A DNA stretch of 64,000 nucleotides from Chloranthus sessilifolius (taxonomy: Eukaryota; Streptophyta; Magnoliopsida; Chloranthales; Chloranthaceae). Each line of letters starts with the position of its first letter. Positions within the stretch are counted from its first letter, which is position 1. The notes below the pieces were generated by a model, which was given only the letters and a program-made list of their open reading frames with translations, did not search any database and had not been told where the DNA came from. Made by a program: the position numbers and the translations under genes. The stretch covers positions 174,920,317 to 174,984,316 of the forward strand of contig CM037584.1 in assembly GCA_021018995.1 (NCBI GenBank). The letters are read 5' to 3'. Below, one piece after another: positions 47,457 through 58,900 of this stretch.

Positions 47457-49131
47457 AATATAACTAAATATAAATCTATATTGTATATAATAGTTTTGTA
47501 CTTATATCTTTATCATGATATATGAGTTATAAAAATGTTAGGTCATATGTACGCAAGTGTATGAGATCATGTTTACGTTTGGGCATAGTGATTCACCGAG
47601 ATGGTATTAAAACGAGGAATACATCATATTCACATACCTTACAACTCATAGTGGTATGGGGCATCATGACAAGTCGGGTGACTGTGAATTCAGTGTAACC
47701 TCATATACGATGACATATACGGTGACCCGATTACTCCGAGTTCAAATATGATAGTATAAGTTATGAGATTCGGCCATAGGCTTTAGCTGTAGTGAGGTCT
47801 CTTTTATAATTACGCGAAACTCGAAATATTATCGTTTATGTACGGATGCAACACCTCTATAGTAATATGAACTACCACACGAAGTATATCTAGGTTACTA
47901 CGATATTTTTTTTTTGGAGAGCATGATTTAGGAAAGTTACCGCACTATAATTTATCCTAAAATTAAGTGTAAGAGTACGATAAAATATGAGTATGAGATA
48001 AAATAAGTTATGATACAACTACGATAATAAAACACCACTGTATAGGCCAGCAAAAGATTAAGAATATAAGTTTCTGTACGTGTCGCTCCTTGTATAGCCA
48101 GCATAAGGGCAATAACATCTTTCAGCCAAGACAAATCTCTGTGAGAGATTATGAGTATGAGTATGAGTCTATTTATGAGTTACGTTTGGCCATTATGTCT
48201 TCCCATTAGGCTGTGTGGGGAGTATGAGGAGGATAGGGAGGACAATTAGATAGGTTATGATATGGTGGTATGATACTATGGTGACCCTCACATGATAGCT
48301 CGAACAACGACCCTGGCACAAGTTATATAAGATTTATGAATATGTTAGTTACGTTCATACTATGTACAGACGTATATACGAGAATAATAAGATACAATAT
48401 GTTATGTGATATGATAAGATATAAGATATAGTGAAGTACTTTAGGATATGAATGTCTAGATCATGGTCCTACATTTATGTTATGATATGAGTCCTACGTT
48501 ATGCACTTGATTTTATTATTTTATTTTGATTTCTTTGAGATATTATATTTATCATTCACATGATACACCCACAATGCACCTGATTAGTATAGGGTGGATC
48601 GGTGATGTATCTACTGAGTTTACGTGACTGAATAAACTCATCCCACAATAATCTAAATAGCTGCAAGTGATTATGATGGTGGAATAGAAACTTGCTATTC
48701 AGTTCCCATTGACGTTGACTTCATTGACCTCGTGGACGCCGAGTATCAAGAGCCTTGGGAGGGCGACGTCGTTGTGTACCAGGAGGATATTGGTGTTGAT
48801 TTTGATCCGAGTGTCAGATATTGATTATTATAAACTTGGTAATAATTTTTGTCCTTATTATTATCATTGACTATACGATTTCCTTTATCAGATTTATCTA
48901 TGACTCCTTATTTCGATTATTTGTGGATTATCGAGATTTTATCACATTTATTCAGTATTTATGATTGTTTTATATCTCACCTTTATGTTGTTAGCTTTCA
49001 TGGATTTTGTGGAACCAGATTGCGCAAAAACTCTGATTTGGTGCATGTCTACTTAGCATATCCGAGATATGTGCAAGTCATAACTCAAAATTCTAAGCCC
49101 TTGGGATATGATAGAATTTCGAATCGTGACA
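45533..49131 (+). repeat. Ty3/gypsy solo LTR, 3.6 kb
   Basis: It begins TGTAACGACCCGGATTTTCC and ends TTTCGAATCGTGACA. The flanks are GCAAG (45528-45532) and ACAAG (49132-49136), a five-base target duplication with one mismatch. No internal element sequence lies beside it, so it is a solo LTR left by LTR-LTR recombination. A GTATTTTGGCCATAACGTTT unit near 46957 relates it to LTR A. It contains a long TA run. Confidence 0.82.
47409..47451. repeat. (TA)n microsatellite in the solo LTR
   Basis: A pure TA run of about 43 bp, with a shorter one near 47250-47272. Confidence 0.95.
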
Positions 49132-49219
49132 ACAAGTCACTCCCACTCAGTCACAGAAACATTTGGACTCGGATATCGGCTCCTATTAGAGCCTACCTTA
49201 AAATACCGGAGCAACTATA

Positions 49220-49445
49220 TGATGGCACATATGGATTAAAATGCCGAAAAATCGATACATATTAGACAATACGTATCGGAACAGTAACATATCGGACGAT
49301 ACATTGAATGCATCATCCCATATTAGCCATATAAATGGGCGATACGGTACATTTAATGTACCGTATCGTCCACCTCCGATACCGATACATATCGTCTGAT
49401 ACATATCGGTATCGGACGATATTTTGATCCATGGTGGCACATGAT
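49220..49445. mobile_element. foldback MITE-like element with a 27-bp perfect hairpin
   Basis: The outer arms (GGCACATATGGATTAAAAT, and CATGGATCAAAAT read from the right) are inverted. The centre holds a perfect 13-bp inverted repeat, GATACGGTACATT, with a one-base loop (49341-49367). The sequence is rich in CGATAC units. No coding. Confidence 0.7.
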
Positions 49446-49452
49446 AGTTAAT

Positions 49453-49959
49453 ATAATAAATACGTACCCACGTAGAGAGCCTCTGGGGAGGTGGTCAAAA
49501 GATTTGTTTTTTGAATTAATTCTAAGCATGGACACCAGCTAGATGTAGGTTGTGGCTTAAGTCTGTCAATGGATCTGATCGACCTCGTACCTGACCCGTC
49601 CCACCGAAATTTTTACCAGATCGAGCACATAAACTTGATCAATCGGGTGAATCAGGCATGAGGGGTAACAGAAATTTTTACCAAATCGAGCACATAAACT
49701 TGATCAATCGGGTGAATCAGGCATGAGGGGTAACAGAAATTTTTACCAGATCGAGCACATAAACTTGATCAATCGGGTGAATCAGGCATGAGGGATAAAG
49801 TTGGCTCCGATGTGGTAAGAGTCCGAATCAAAATAAATTTGGTATTGGAAGCCTCTGCTAGCGCCTACACGATTTTTGAGGGACCCTACATTTCAAAATC
49901 ATTGAAACTTGTGGACTACTTGGATTCGGATGATGGAGATCGTTTTTCACCCCAACCTC
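49453..49959 (+). repeat. dispersed repeat R1, copy 3, left part
   Basis: Left half of the third R1 copy. It is interrupted at 49959 by LTR B in reverse and continues at 52460. It contains a 65-bp triplication. Confidence 0.75.
49606..49799. repeat. 65-bp unit tandemly repeated three times
   Basis: Almost identical 65-bp units begin at 49606, 49671 and 49736 (GAAATTTTTACCAGATCGAG...); the third is slightly shorter. R1 copies 1 and 2 have one unit only, so the expansion is local and recent. Confidence 0.92.
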
Positions 49960-52459
49960 TGTGACAGCCCGGATTTTGGTACCCCGAAACCCGTGCCATC
50001 AGCACGATCATCTTGACCGTGCCCCTTAGCTAAGCACGGAACATTGGCATATCAAGCATACAATGAAATAATAAAGGAGCTGCGGAAATTAAATCTATAT
50101 TAAGTGATTCCCCAAAAGACAGTTCTACCCTCATGCCTCTGCATGAATGGAGAACCGATCCGAACCATCGATGATAGCAATCATCACGGATGGTTCGTCC
50201 CAAAAGAATAATCCCAACTCCATATATACATGGTTTAAACAAAATCAAGGCTTGACATACCAAGCCGTACAATTCTCTCTCAAAAAGCCCTCAAAGTGGC
50301 ACAACGGAGTCCTCTAGAAGAAGTCCTCAGGAGGTGGCTCCAACTCTTCGCCGGCCACAAGGTCCGACTCACCTGGGTCAGCTTCTCCTGAAGCCTCGGC
50401 AGCTGCTAGTAGTGGACCTGCGACGTATAGTCTATAGGGTGAGCTACATCCTAGCTCAATAAGGAACAAAACACAGTTGAACATATAAATTATCACTCAC
50501 ATATATTCTATGATATGTCATGCATGATGTGTCTATGCAGTTATTAATGAAAACAGTTAAAAAGCATTTCATTTCACTGTTGATTACTTATATTTTCATT
50601 TACTCATTAATGATGCTGAAAAGGCCTAAAGCAAAACTTAAACTTTCAACTTAAGTAATCCCCGAGCAATATAGCATCGAGCCCGATGAGCTTCATAAAT
50701 CATCTTCATCGCCATCTATATGAACACTTTTAGCATATTCACAGGAATACCATATAGTACCAAGCCCCTTTCCCTAGGGATTGGTGGCGAGGTTTCACTT
50801 GTCTCAAATCAACACCCACAGGGTGTGCTTTACGTGTCTGGATAAGCCTCATCGCCTACGGTTTCGCCGCGTATCGGTCACGGATATCCTGCGGCCGTCG
50901 TGGATATCAAACCTCAAATAATAAAAATATCGGTGCCTTACATATAGTTATTCACCGTGTAAGTGTGATATCTTATATCAGTTAGGCACTATCAACATGA
51001 TTCAATCTTGGATACATCCCTGGGATGTATCCATTCACTTGCATCATACCTGATGCTCTGATCTCTTTATTTCTTCATCCCCTGGGGATGGCTCATTATA
51101 ATTACTCTTATGGATATCACACACACACACACTTTTTCCAATTCTTAAGAAATAAAACATTTGAATTGAATTCTATATCACTACATACATGCTCTTGTAA
51201 AATAAAGTACATGTTCAAGGTGTTCCCTACCTCAAGTCTTTGTTTGCTCAACGCATCAAGGTCCCACGTGGCTCCTTGTACACTAGTTCACACGTACCAC
51301 CTATGGTACCACATAACAGGTGAAACACATCACTAAAGATGCAATAAAGGAAGTCCAAGATCCTCCATGAAGCTTAGAGTCAAACTCAAAAGCCAACATA
51401 ATTTATCTCAGTCGATTAATCGAACTCCAAAATCGATTAATCGAACCTGATTCGATTAATCGATTTCCAAAATCGATTAATCGAAAGTCAATATCGATTA
51501 ATCGATTCTCAAATCGATTAATCGAGATTTTCATTCGATTAATCGAATCCTAATTCGATTAATCGAAATTCTCTGCTCAGCCAAGTCGATTCTCAATTCG
51601 AGTAATCGAGTTCTTAACATCGATTAATCGATCCCAAATCGATTAATTGAAAATTAAAATCGATTAATCGAAATTCCATTTCGATCAGTCGATTTTCTAC
51701 AAGTCATTTCCTCCAGCCCCTGGGGTCCACTGGAGGTTCCTAGTCGATTAATCGATACCCAAATCGATTAATCGAACCCAAAGTCGATTAATCGAACTCC
51801 AATTCGATTAATCGAAATCGGGGTCCACTGACTTTTCAACTTCCTGGCCAATTTCGATTAATCGAAACCCAATTTCGATTAATCGAAATTGTCAGATTCA
51901 GCCCCCTTTTGGCTGTTCTTCTCAATCTTTTTCCACACTTTTTCCTCTATTTTTCTAAACCATTTACCTATGATTTACACCATTTTCAACTACAATCTAA
52001 CCTCTACAATCTATGCATTTTGTTCACAAAAGTTTACCTTGGATCAATCTCACATTGATTTCAAATCAAGTGGTTGGAAGGCTAGGGTTCCAGCTTTGGC
52101 TCTAACGGATTCCTTTAATACTTGAATCCCCCTTCCAATCACCCACAAGGACTCCTTGCTTTATCACCCTCTTTACTCCTCTCTCTCTCTTCTTTACTCC
52201 TTCAACAACCAATTTTCTAGGATTTTAGGGTTATTAAACCCTTTTATCTATCCCCCTCTTTGTGTGTTGAGCACATACACCGCAGTAGGTGTAAGCGACT
52301 TCAGATTTACAACACACACCACATAGCTACACAAACCATCACATCTCATTCGTTCATCACACTCAATGCTAATTATTGAACTCCTAATTGGTCAAACCTG
52401 TGACCGATCGGGCACGGATCCTGAGGTTATAGTTTTGTGTGATTTTTCGGGCTATTACA
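49960..52459 (-). repeat. LTR B, copy 2, full length, reverse (apparent solo LTR)
   Basis: On the plus strand it starts TGTGACAGCCCGGATTTTGG and ends CGGGCTATTACA; on the minus strand this is TGTAATAGCCCG...CCGGGCTGTCACA. At 2500 bp it is the only complete copy in the window. R1 sequence resumes directly on both sides and no internal element sequence is present, so it looks like a solo LTR. A clean five-base target duplication is not visible. Confidence 0.85.
51411..51875. repeat. palindrome array TCGATTAATCGA, array 4 (in LTR B)
   Basis: About 17 exact or near palindromes at about 20-22-bp steps, the same position within LTR B as arrays 3 and 5. Confidence 0.85.
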
Positions 52460-52860
52460 TTTCACATGATTGATCTTGAGATCATAAGCGTACCATCATA
52501 TGTCAATTTTTTTATTCCACGTGATATAAATCTCCAAACAATAGCCCTAAAATCACATGACACAATTTTAGGATATTTTTGGGATATGTGTCACATAGAA
52601 TGAAAAACAGACTAGACCGTCTGATGGTAGTAAGCTCAAGGTCCCAAGAATCATCATGTGAAAAATTGTGGTGAAAAATGATCTCTATCTTCTAATTGTA
52701 AGTACTCATCGGGTTTCCATAGATGTGAACGTAGGAGCATAGGTACCTTTTGCATTGTATACAGTTACACTAATATAAAGTTGCTCATGTCTCATATGCG
52801 AATTTAGGATTTCTTTGTATTGTCTCTTTTAAAATGGAGTATGTGATAGTGGATAGTGGA
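52460..52860 (+). repeat. dispersed repeat R1, copy 3, right part
   Basis: Continues R1 after the LTR B insertion: TTCACATGATTGATCTTGAG, CCATCATATGTCAA and the end near GTGGATAGTGG. It corresponds to 34845-35270 of copy 1. Confidence 0.75.
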
Positions 52861-53097
52861 TACTTGGATAGAATCATAGTGACAAATTTCGTTTTGTGTA
52901 ATTTTTCGGTGGCGGTTCTTTCGATACATTTCGGATTAATTTTGATATATTTAAAAAAAAATTCAGAACAATTTCAAAGATTAAAAATATATAAAAAATA
53001 TATTTAATACTTTTTAAAAAAATTAGGAATTGATCCAAGCACTGCCGCCAAACTCAAGCATAGAACTAATGAAGAAAAATTGACAAAGGGTACCATT

Positions 53098-53514
53098 ATA
53101 CTCACCCACCAGGCTGCTTCCTCACCCCACCTTCTTTAGTCGGCATGCATTGATCGCCTTTGAATCAGATGGTAGAGGTCTTTCTTCATCCTCATCTTCT
53201 ACACAATGGATCTAAGGATCGTGGGCGTACCATTAGACGGTCAGTGTTTTTATTACACATGACACACATCTCAAAAAGTAGCCCTTAAATCATATGACCT
53301 TCATCACGCTCAAACATATTTTAGTGTCACCTTTTGAGATGTGTGTTATGCATAATAAAAAACAGACCGCCTGATGGTACGCCCACGATCTATAGATCCA
53401 ATGTGCAAAAGATGAGGATGAAAAATGACCTCCACCATTTGATTCAAAGTCGGTCAATGCATGCCAGGTGGAGGTGGTGGTGAAGAAAAAGCAGCCGTTT
53501 TGGGGGTGAGTAGT
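53098..53514. mobile_element. foldback MITE, family M1, copy 2, TA-flanked
   Basis: CTCACCCACCAGGCTGCTTC on the left pairs with GGGGGTGAG on the right. The arms run about 180 bp each and include GGCATGCATTGATCGCC and GGGCGTACCATTAGACGG. The flanks read TA on both sides, the duplication expected of Tc1/mariner-like MITEs, although TA is too short to prove it. Confidence 0.78.
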
Positions 53515-53534
53515 GTATCCATCAGCAAACTGCA

Positions 53535-53981
53535 ATCGAGTTTAGTCCCACATCATTTAGAAAAAAAAATTCCAACTTTACTTCACCTATAAAACCTACT
53601 TTCACTTGCCCAATGAGACATGTGGTGCCTACTTAGTGAGCAACGTGTGGTGAGTGGCAATTGTTTATTTGCCACATTAAATAAAAATTAAATTTTAAAA
53701 GAAAAATACCAAAATTTTGATGAAAATATCAAATTTTCGATGAAAATATTGAAATTTCAACGAAATTCTCGAAAAGTGACGAAATTTCGACGAAACTTTT
53801 GTTAAACCTTCATTTCGACGAAATTTCTCACTATGGATAGAATATGTGCTATTAGAGAAAAATTAATAATTTTTTCTATGATTTTTATTCAATTGTAATC
53901 TCTAATTAATTTTTTCTATGATTATGTCTTTTCCTTCTCTGCTTGCCTTTTACATTATATCTATTTTCATTCTGCTTTTGT
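53535..53981. other. AT-rich anonymous sequence
   Basis: It contains low-complexity repeats of ATTTCGACGAAA type (53700-53830). No gene was seen. Confidence 0.4.
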
Positions 53982-54989
53982 ATGGAGGACATCATTATTT
54001 CTTGGAAAAAAAAATTCTCACTCACAAACGATGAGAAGGTTAAAGTCCCTATTTCATTTGAAGAAAAACCAATGGTATTTCAAGAGTTCTCACTGCCTGC
54101 TAGCCAAGATATTGATGAATAAAAGCAAACCTGGAATCTTAGAAATGAGAATCATGTTATTGACTTCGACGAAGATGTTTTCTTGTTCCAATTCTCTGAT
54201 GACAAACAAAAGAAGCGTATTCTGAGGAGTGGACCATGGTGTTTTAAAAACTCTTTAGTGGTTCTAGCTGAGTATAATGTAGATTTGTCAATATCTCAAG
54301 TACAATTCAATAAAGCTTCTTTCTGGATGATCGGGGCTTTGGGGATTCCAATGGGTTCAATGAACAAAGAGATGGGCTATCGAATTGTTAATCACATTGG
54401 CAGTGTCGAACATGGTGAAGTTGGGGAAGATGGAGTTGGTTCGGGAAATTTTCTTCGCATGAGGATGAGTGTTGATATCACCAAACCATTGCATAGGGGT
54501 GTGATATTGAACATTGTCGGCCAAAAGTCTAGATGGATCTCTTTCGAATATGAACGGATGCCCACATTTTGTTACAGATGTGGGATCATTGGCCACCAGG
54601 AGTGTGAAGTGTGTGGTGGTGATTTTGGTCCTTCTCAATATAGGGCTTGGTTGAGAGCGTCTCAATCTCGTGATTTTGCGAAGGTTAACAACAGGGAGTG
54701 TGTGGATAGAACTAAACGGTATCTTTGGGCATCCGTAGGTGAAAGGGACGTCGGTGGGTCCTCGGTAGTGATGAAGGGCTATGATCGGAGTAGCACAAAA
54801 CCTGTCGGAAAAGATGAGCCAATTCGGGTTCTTCCCAGGAGTTCGAGGGGCCTTCGAACCAGGAGTGACTCGCCGATTCAGGATAGGAGGCAAGGTAATG
54901 ACTTGGCACATGGCAAATTGACAGCCCATGTTCAAAAGTCGGTTATGGAGTACACGTCCCACGCATCCAGTAAAAATAGGAGGACATAA
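53982..54989 (+). pseudogene. LINE (L1-type) ORF1 remnant
   Basis: The main frame (54183-54989) reads FQFSDDKQKKRILRSGPWCF and QVQFNKASFWMIGALGIPMG, the DUF4283 domain of plant L1 ORF1 proteins, then FEYERMPTFCYRCGIIGH, a zinc knuckle (C130-x2-C133, H138; the last Cys falls at 141 or 144, so the spacing is off). Upstream from ATG 53982 similar coding (VPISFEEKPMVFQEFSLPAS) lies in a shifted frame with a TGA near 54033 and a stop near 54120. No endonuclease or RT follows; copia sequence starts at once. It is a 5'-region fragment, dead as a mobile element. Confidence 0.8.
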
Positions 54990-55909
54990 TGGTAGTGGAG
55001 ATATTCGTCAACTTGATGTTTGCATTTTTTTCCCTCATGGCTATCTACACGAAGAGTTTCATGATCCTGCACGCCCTTCTCATGTTCACAAGTTTCACAA
55101 AGCTTTGTAATGCCTCAAGCAGGCTCTGCGTGCATGGTATCATCGCCTCAACACTTTTCTTCTCCATCGGTGCCAAAATTTCTTCATTTTACGGTACACT
55201 ACTCCCTGATCCGACTAGCTATCAACAACTTGTTGGCAACCTCCAATAATTTAACTCTCTGGTATCAACTTTGTTGTCCATCAAGTTTGTCAATTCACTC
55301 ATGCCTCGGCTTTGTTGTCCATCAAGTTTGTCAATTCACTCATGCCCCTCGAACCACTCACCTTCAGGCTGTTAAACGATTCTTCGCTTCCTCAAAGGCA
55401 CACTCACAAATGGGTTGACCTTCTTCAAATCATCTAGCTCCTAGTTGATCGCCTATTCTGACACTAATTGGGCAGGTGACCCTGATGCTCGGTGTTCCAG
55501 CTCTAGCTCGTGTGTATTTCTTAGACCTAATCTTGTGTCTTGGTCTTCTAAGAAGCAATTGCCCCCGCCCATCTCCTGATCTAGAATTGAGGCTGAGTAT
55601 CGCATTCTTTGCAATAGTGCAACTAAGTTTCTTTGGCTTCAATTTTGTGTTGGGATCTTCAAATACATCTCAAGCAACCACCATTGGTGTCTACCATGCA
55701 GTTAATCAGATATTCCAAGCTTGTACAAAGCACATTGAGATTGATTCACTTTGTTCAAGAACGGGTTGCTCGAAGTAACGTCGTGTTCACTATGTCTCTA
55801 CTGGTGATCAACTTGCTGATATTTTCACAAAGGGACTCTCTTCTACTCGGTTTTGGGATCTATTTCACAAGCTCAAAATTGTGACTGCCCCGATTGGCTT
55901 GAGGGAGAG
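54976..55909 (+). mobile_element. Ty1/copia pol fragment, block 2 (fossil)
   Basis: Parallel to 39441-40312: FPHGYLHEEFHD, HARPSHVHKFHKAL, FVVHQVCQFTHAP, then SRIEAEYRILCNSATKF and ADIFTKGTL. Degraded, with many interruptions. A local 40-bp duplication (TTTGTTGTCCATCAAGTTTG at about 55271 and 55311) is specific to this copy. Confidence 0.75.
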
Positions 55910-56016
55910 TGATAACGATCCAGGTGGGACGAATCAACCTTTAAGTGGTAATCACTAATTATCACTGGGATTCATATCTTGTATTTCTATTGAGAAATAC
56001 TTTGAATTTGCTGTAA
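55910..56016 (+). repeat. stub of the copia LTR, block 2
   Basis: TGATAACGATCC after a purine tract, as at 40313. It runs into the 3' flank of the membrane-protein gene, with the empty MITE site TGTAA at 56012-56016. Confidence 0.6.
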
Positions 56017-56385
56017 TGATAAAGATAAACATCCATATACTAGTAAATTGGAATCCTTTTTATTTAAATGATACACGACTCCCCTTGAGAGTGGACAAGA
56101 TCACTTATCTTATAATAAAAACTCATACATTATAAGAGCGTAGCAAGGTTCATTGTATAATGCGATAAAGATGATGATGCGGATGGCTTTCTGTTGACTA
56201 TTGATACAAAAAGAAAAGATAAAAGAGACATATTAGCTATCAAATGGTTAACAACAACATTGAGATCAGCGGAGATCACTTTCTTCTTCCCCCTATGACC
56301 AAACCTGGTCTTCTGGTCCTATCTTGAACTTCTCTATCATTTTCATTGTCCCCTTCAGACATCTTGGCCACCTTCTTCCTGCGAA

Positions 56386-58356
56386 CTAGCTAGAATTGAT
56401 ATTTGCAACTTGAGTAACATCTTTTGGGGTAGGCCAAAACCAATTGACCTCGTCACCCAATAGCTCAGCTTTTAGAAAACAATTCATGGCATTTATTACT
56501 CTTTCTTCACGTTCTTCGATGGCATAATTTTCGTGATACTCCTTAAAAATCGTGCGTGGAAGATCAGCAAGTAACATGCTCAACATGTCTAGAAAAGTTA
56601 CTTCTAGGCATTAGTATAGTTGGTTGATTGATTCAAAACGGGCTCCCGTAATGGGATCACAAACGATCTGACGATGTATTTCACTCAGAATTTGACTCTT
56701 ATCTCTTACAATCTGGATTATTCCTAGTGTATGCCCTAGTTCCTCCTCCCCCTGCGGTACACTAGCAGCCCTTAATTCATGATTTACTTCTCTTTTCATC
56801 CACCAAGTGAAAAGATCCATGCCTGCCCACACTCTTTGAACCCACTCTAATGTCAATATATCTTCTGCATCTTTGGTGTACTTCATATTCTCTTCTATAA
56901 AAAAATGAGTTCGATGGATTCCCTCAAGCAGTTCATCAAATATTCAGCTCGTGGAGATGATATTACAAAGTTGAGAATTGCTAAGAAGACCAGTGAACCG
57001 ATCGACACTCTATCCTTATCCCTCAGTTTATCTTCGATTGTTCTAAAGAGGGAATGAGAGCATTGTCGAGGAGATGAGGATTCAGACGAGAGCCAAATTA
57101 AATGCCTTTTATTAGCTTCTTTCGATCTCTGTGTATCATTTTCAAGCATTCTCAATTTCCACTCCCTCAGTCTTGCGTCAGCGTAGAGAGTGATTACTTT
57201 GTCTTCCAAACCCTCATTAGGAGCGGAACTCATTTGGTTATTCTCATTCTCACATAAGTTCCTCACTTTCAAAAAGGAGAGTACAACAAACATACCCACT
57301 ATTTCCACCATTTTATGGGTTACAAAAAGTAGCACCATAACAATAAATCCTAACAAGTAAGAAATCATTCTGAGACTCTTACAAGAAAATTCAAAATGTA
57401 GCTGCAATAGAAATTTCGAAATCATAAATATCACATCTTGATCAAAATCTCGATCTGAATATGATTTCTGTAGACTACCGAAATTAGAGACGCCCATATG
57501 AGCAACAATGGTGAACCATCTAAATAGAACTGTAAAACTACCCATTGCGATACAAAGGATTTGAATCACAAACACCCCCCACACCGACCACTTGTAATCA
57601 GAAACCCCATTGCAGAACGTGATGCCTTTAACAAAGAAAGATCGAATTACAGTTTCGGACGCAATCGCTGCACAAACAACACTTGGAATACCCACAAATA
57701 TACAGTTCATGGTTTCACAACAGAACAATTGAGGGCTACAACAGTAACTAAGTCCATAGAGCTTCTTTAATTGTTTTCTCATACTCTCCAAACTCCATTC
57801 AGTTGGGTAATCCTCTGCTGCATCTCTATAATCTGAATTGCAGAATTTTTTTGGTAAATAAAGGGTTAAAGTAGCAGACCACAAAGCCACAAGCAATACA
57901 AACATGCAGACCATGAGTATTAGATCACACCTGTGGCAATTTGTATACGTATATTGACTATAACAGTTATAATCAGAACAGTTGAGGCGGCCATGTTGGC
58001 CAAGCATTCAGATGTCCTCATAGATCCAAGAGAAGGCATGAAAATCCCCATGGAAATGCAAAGAAAGGAACTGCCAGTTATCTGGGAGAGCTGATCTTCT
58101 GCTCTCGGCATCGGGGTGCTAAGATCAACTGGCAGTTTTGCAGCAACTGACACTACAGTCAATGTAAATGAATTTAGAGAGAAGAGCTTACAGGGCAACC
58201 ATGGAGTTCTACGACGAAACCCATGGAAGATATCAAAAGAGATGGAGAGAAAACATACCAAAGTGGCCAAAGCTATATAGGTACCAATCATGGGCAATGG
58301 GGAACCATACTTGGCAGTGTCGAGACCTCCATTCACACACACACAGCTTTCACCAT
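56386..58356 (-). pseudogene. plant multi-pass membrane protein gene, copy 2 (disrupted)
   Basis: Paralogue of 40984-43115, same strand. The ancestral ATG lies at 58356. A CA repeat there is one unit longer than in copy 1, which shifts the frame within the first ten codons. A 22-bp loss near 57921 removes the start of the TFIPEHIILMV segment. A T run near 56905-56911 is one base short relative to copy 1, and a TAA stands near 56611. Otherwise the transmembrane core (SFTLTVVSVAAKLPVDL, NCIFVGIPSVVCAAIASETV, VIQILCIAMGSFTVL) and the tail (LADLPRTIFKEYHENYAIEE) are well kept. Function unknown. Confidence 0.75.
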
Positions 58357-58559
58357 GCTTGCTTCCTATTTGGAGTTTTAATGTGGTTATAAATTTGAGG
58401 AAATGGGAGAAGCTACTGTTTTAGATGGGCAGCCAGCAGGGAGAGGAAGATGGACTGGAAGACTTAATAGTGAGAAAAGAAATAAAGGGGTCAAAAGAAG
58501 TTCTGTTTTCGTGGGAAAGAGTAACGAAGATTCTCTTCTTACGAAAAACAGAGTTGTTG

Positions 58560-58900
58560 GTTCTATAGTCACAAATCGAGGTTCGGCAATAGTTCGGCGA
58601 CGTGAAAATTCGAAATTTTTTTTGCAAATTCAGGAAGTACGACGAAATATTTGGAGGAAAAATGGGTGAAAAAAATTTTAAAATAAAAAAAAGATCTAAA
58701 TTTATTTATTTATTTTTTAAATTAATATTTAAAAAATTAGTTTGTCACAATTTTTGAAAATTTTGGAAATTATTCGGGAATAATTTGCGAATTATTCAGG
58801 AATTTTTGTGATCAGGTGAATTTTTGAAAATTTTGCGAATAATTCGGGATTGAATAATTCGGAATTAAATAAGGTGCATTTTCATGCTTTTCTCAATATT
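58560..58900. other. AT-rich anonymous sequence
   Basis: Low-complexity, with imperfect TTTTTGAAAATTTTG and AATTCGGGA repeats. No gene was seen. Confidence 0.4.

Noticed and set aside
54357-54962. 201-residue minus-strand frame opposite the LINE ORF1
   Set aside because: The plus strand carries DUF4283 and zinc-knuckle motifs; the antisense frame has none.
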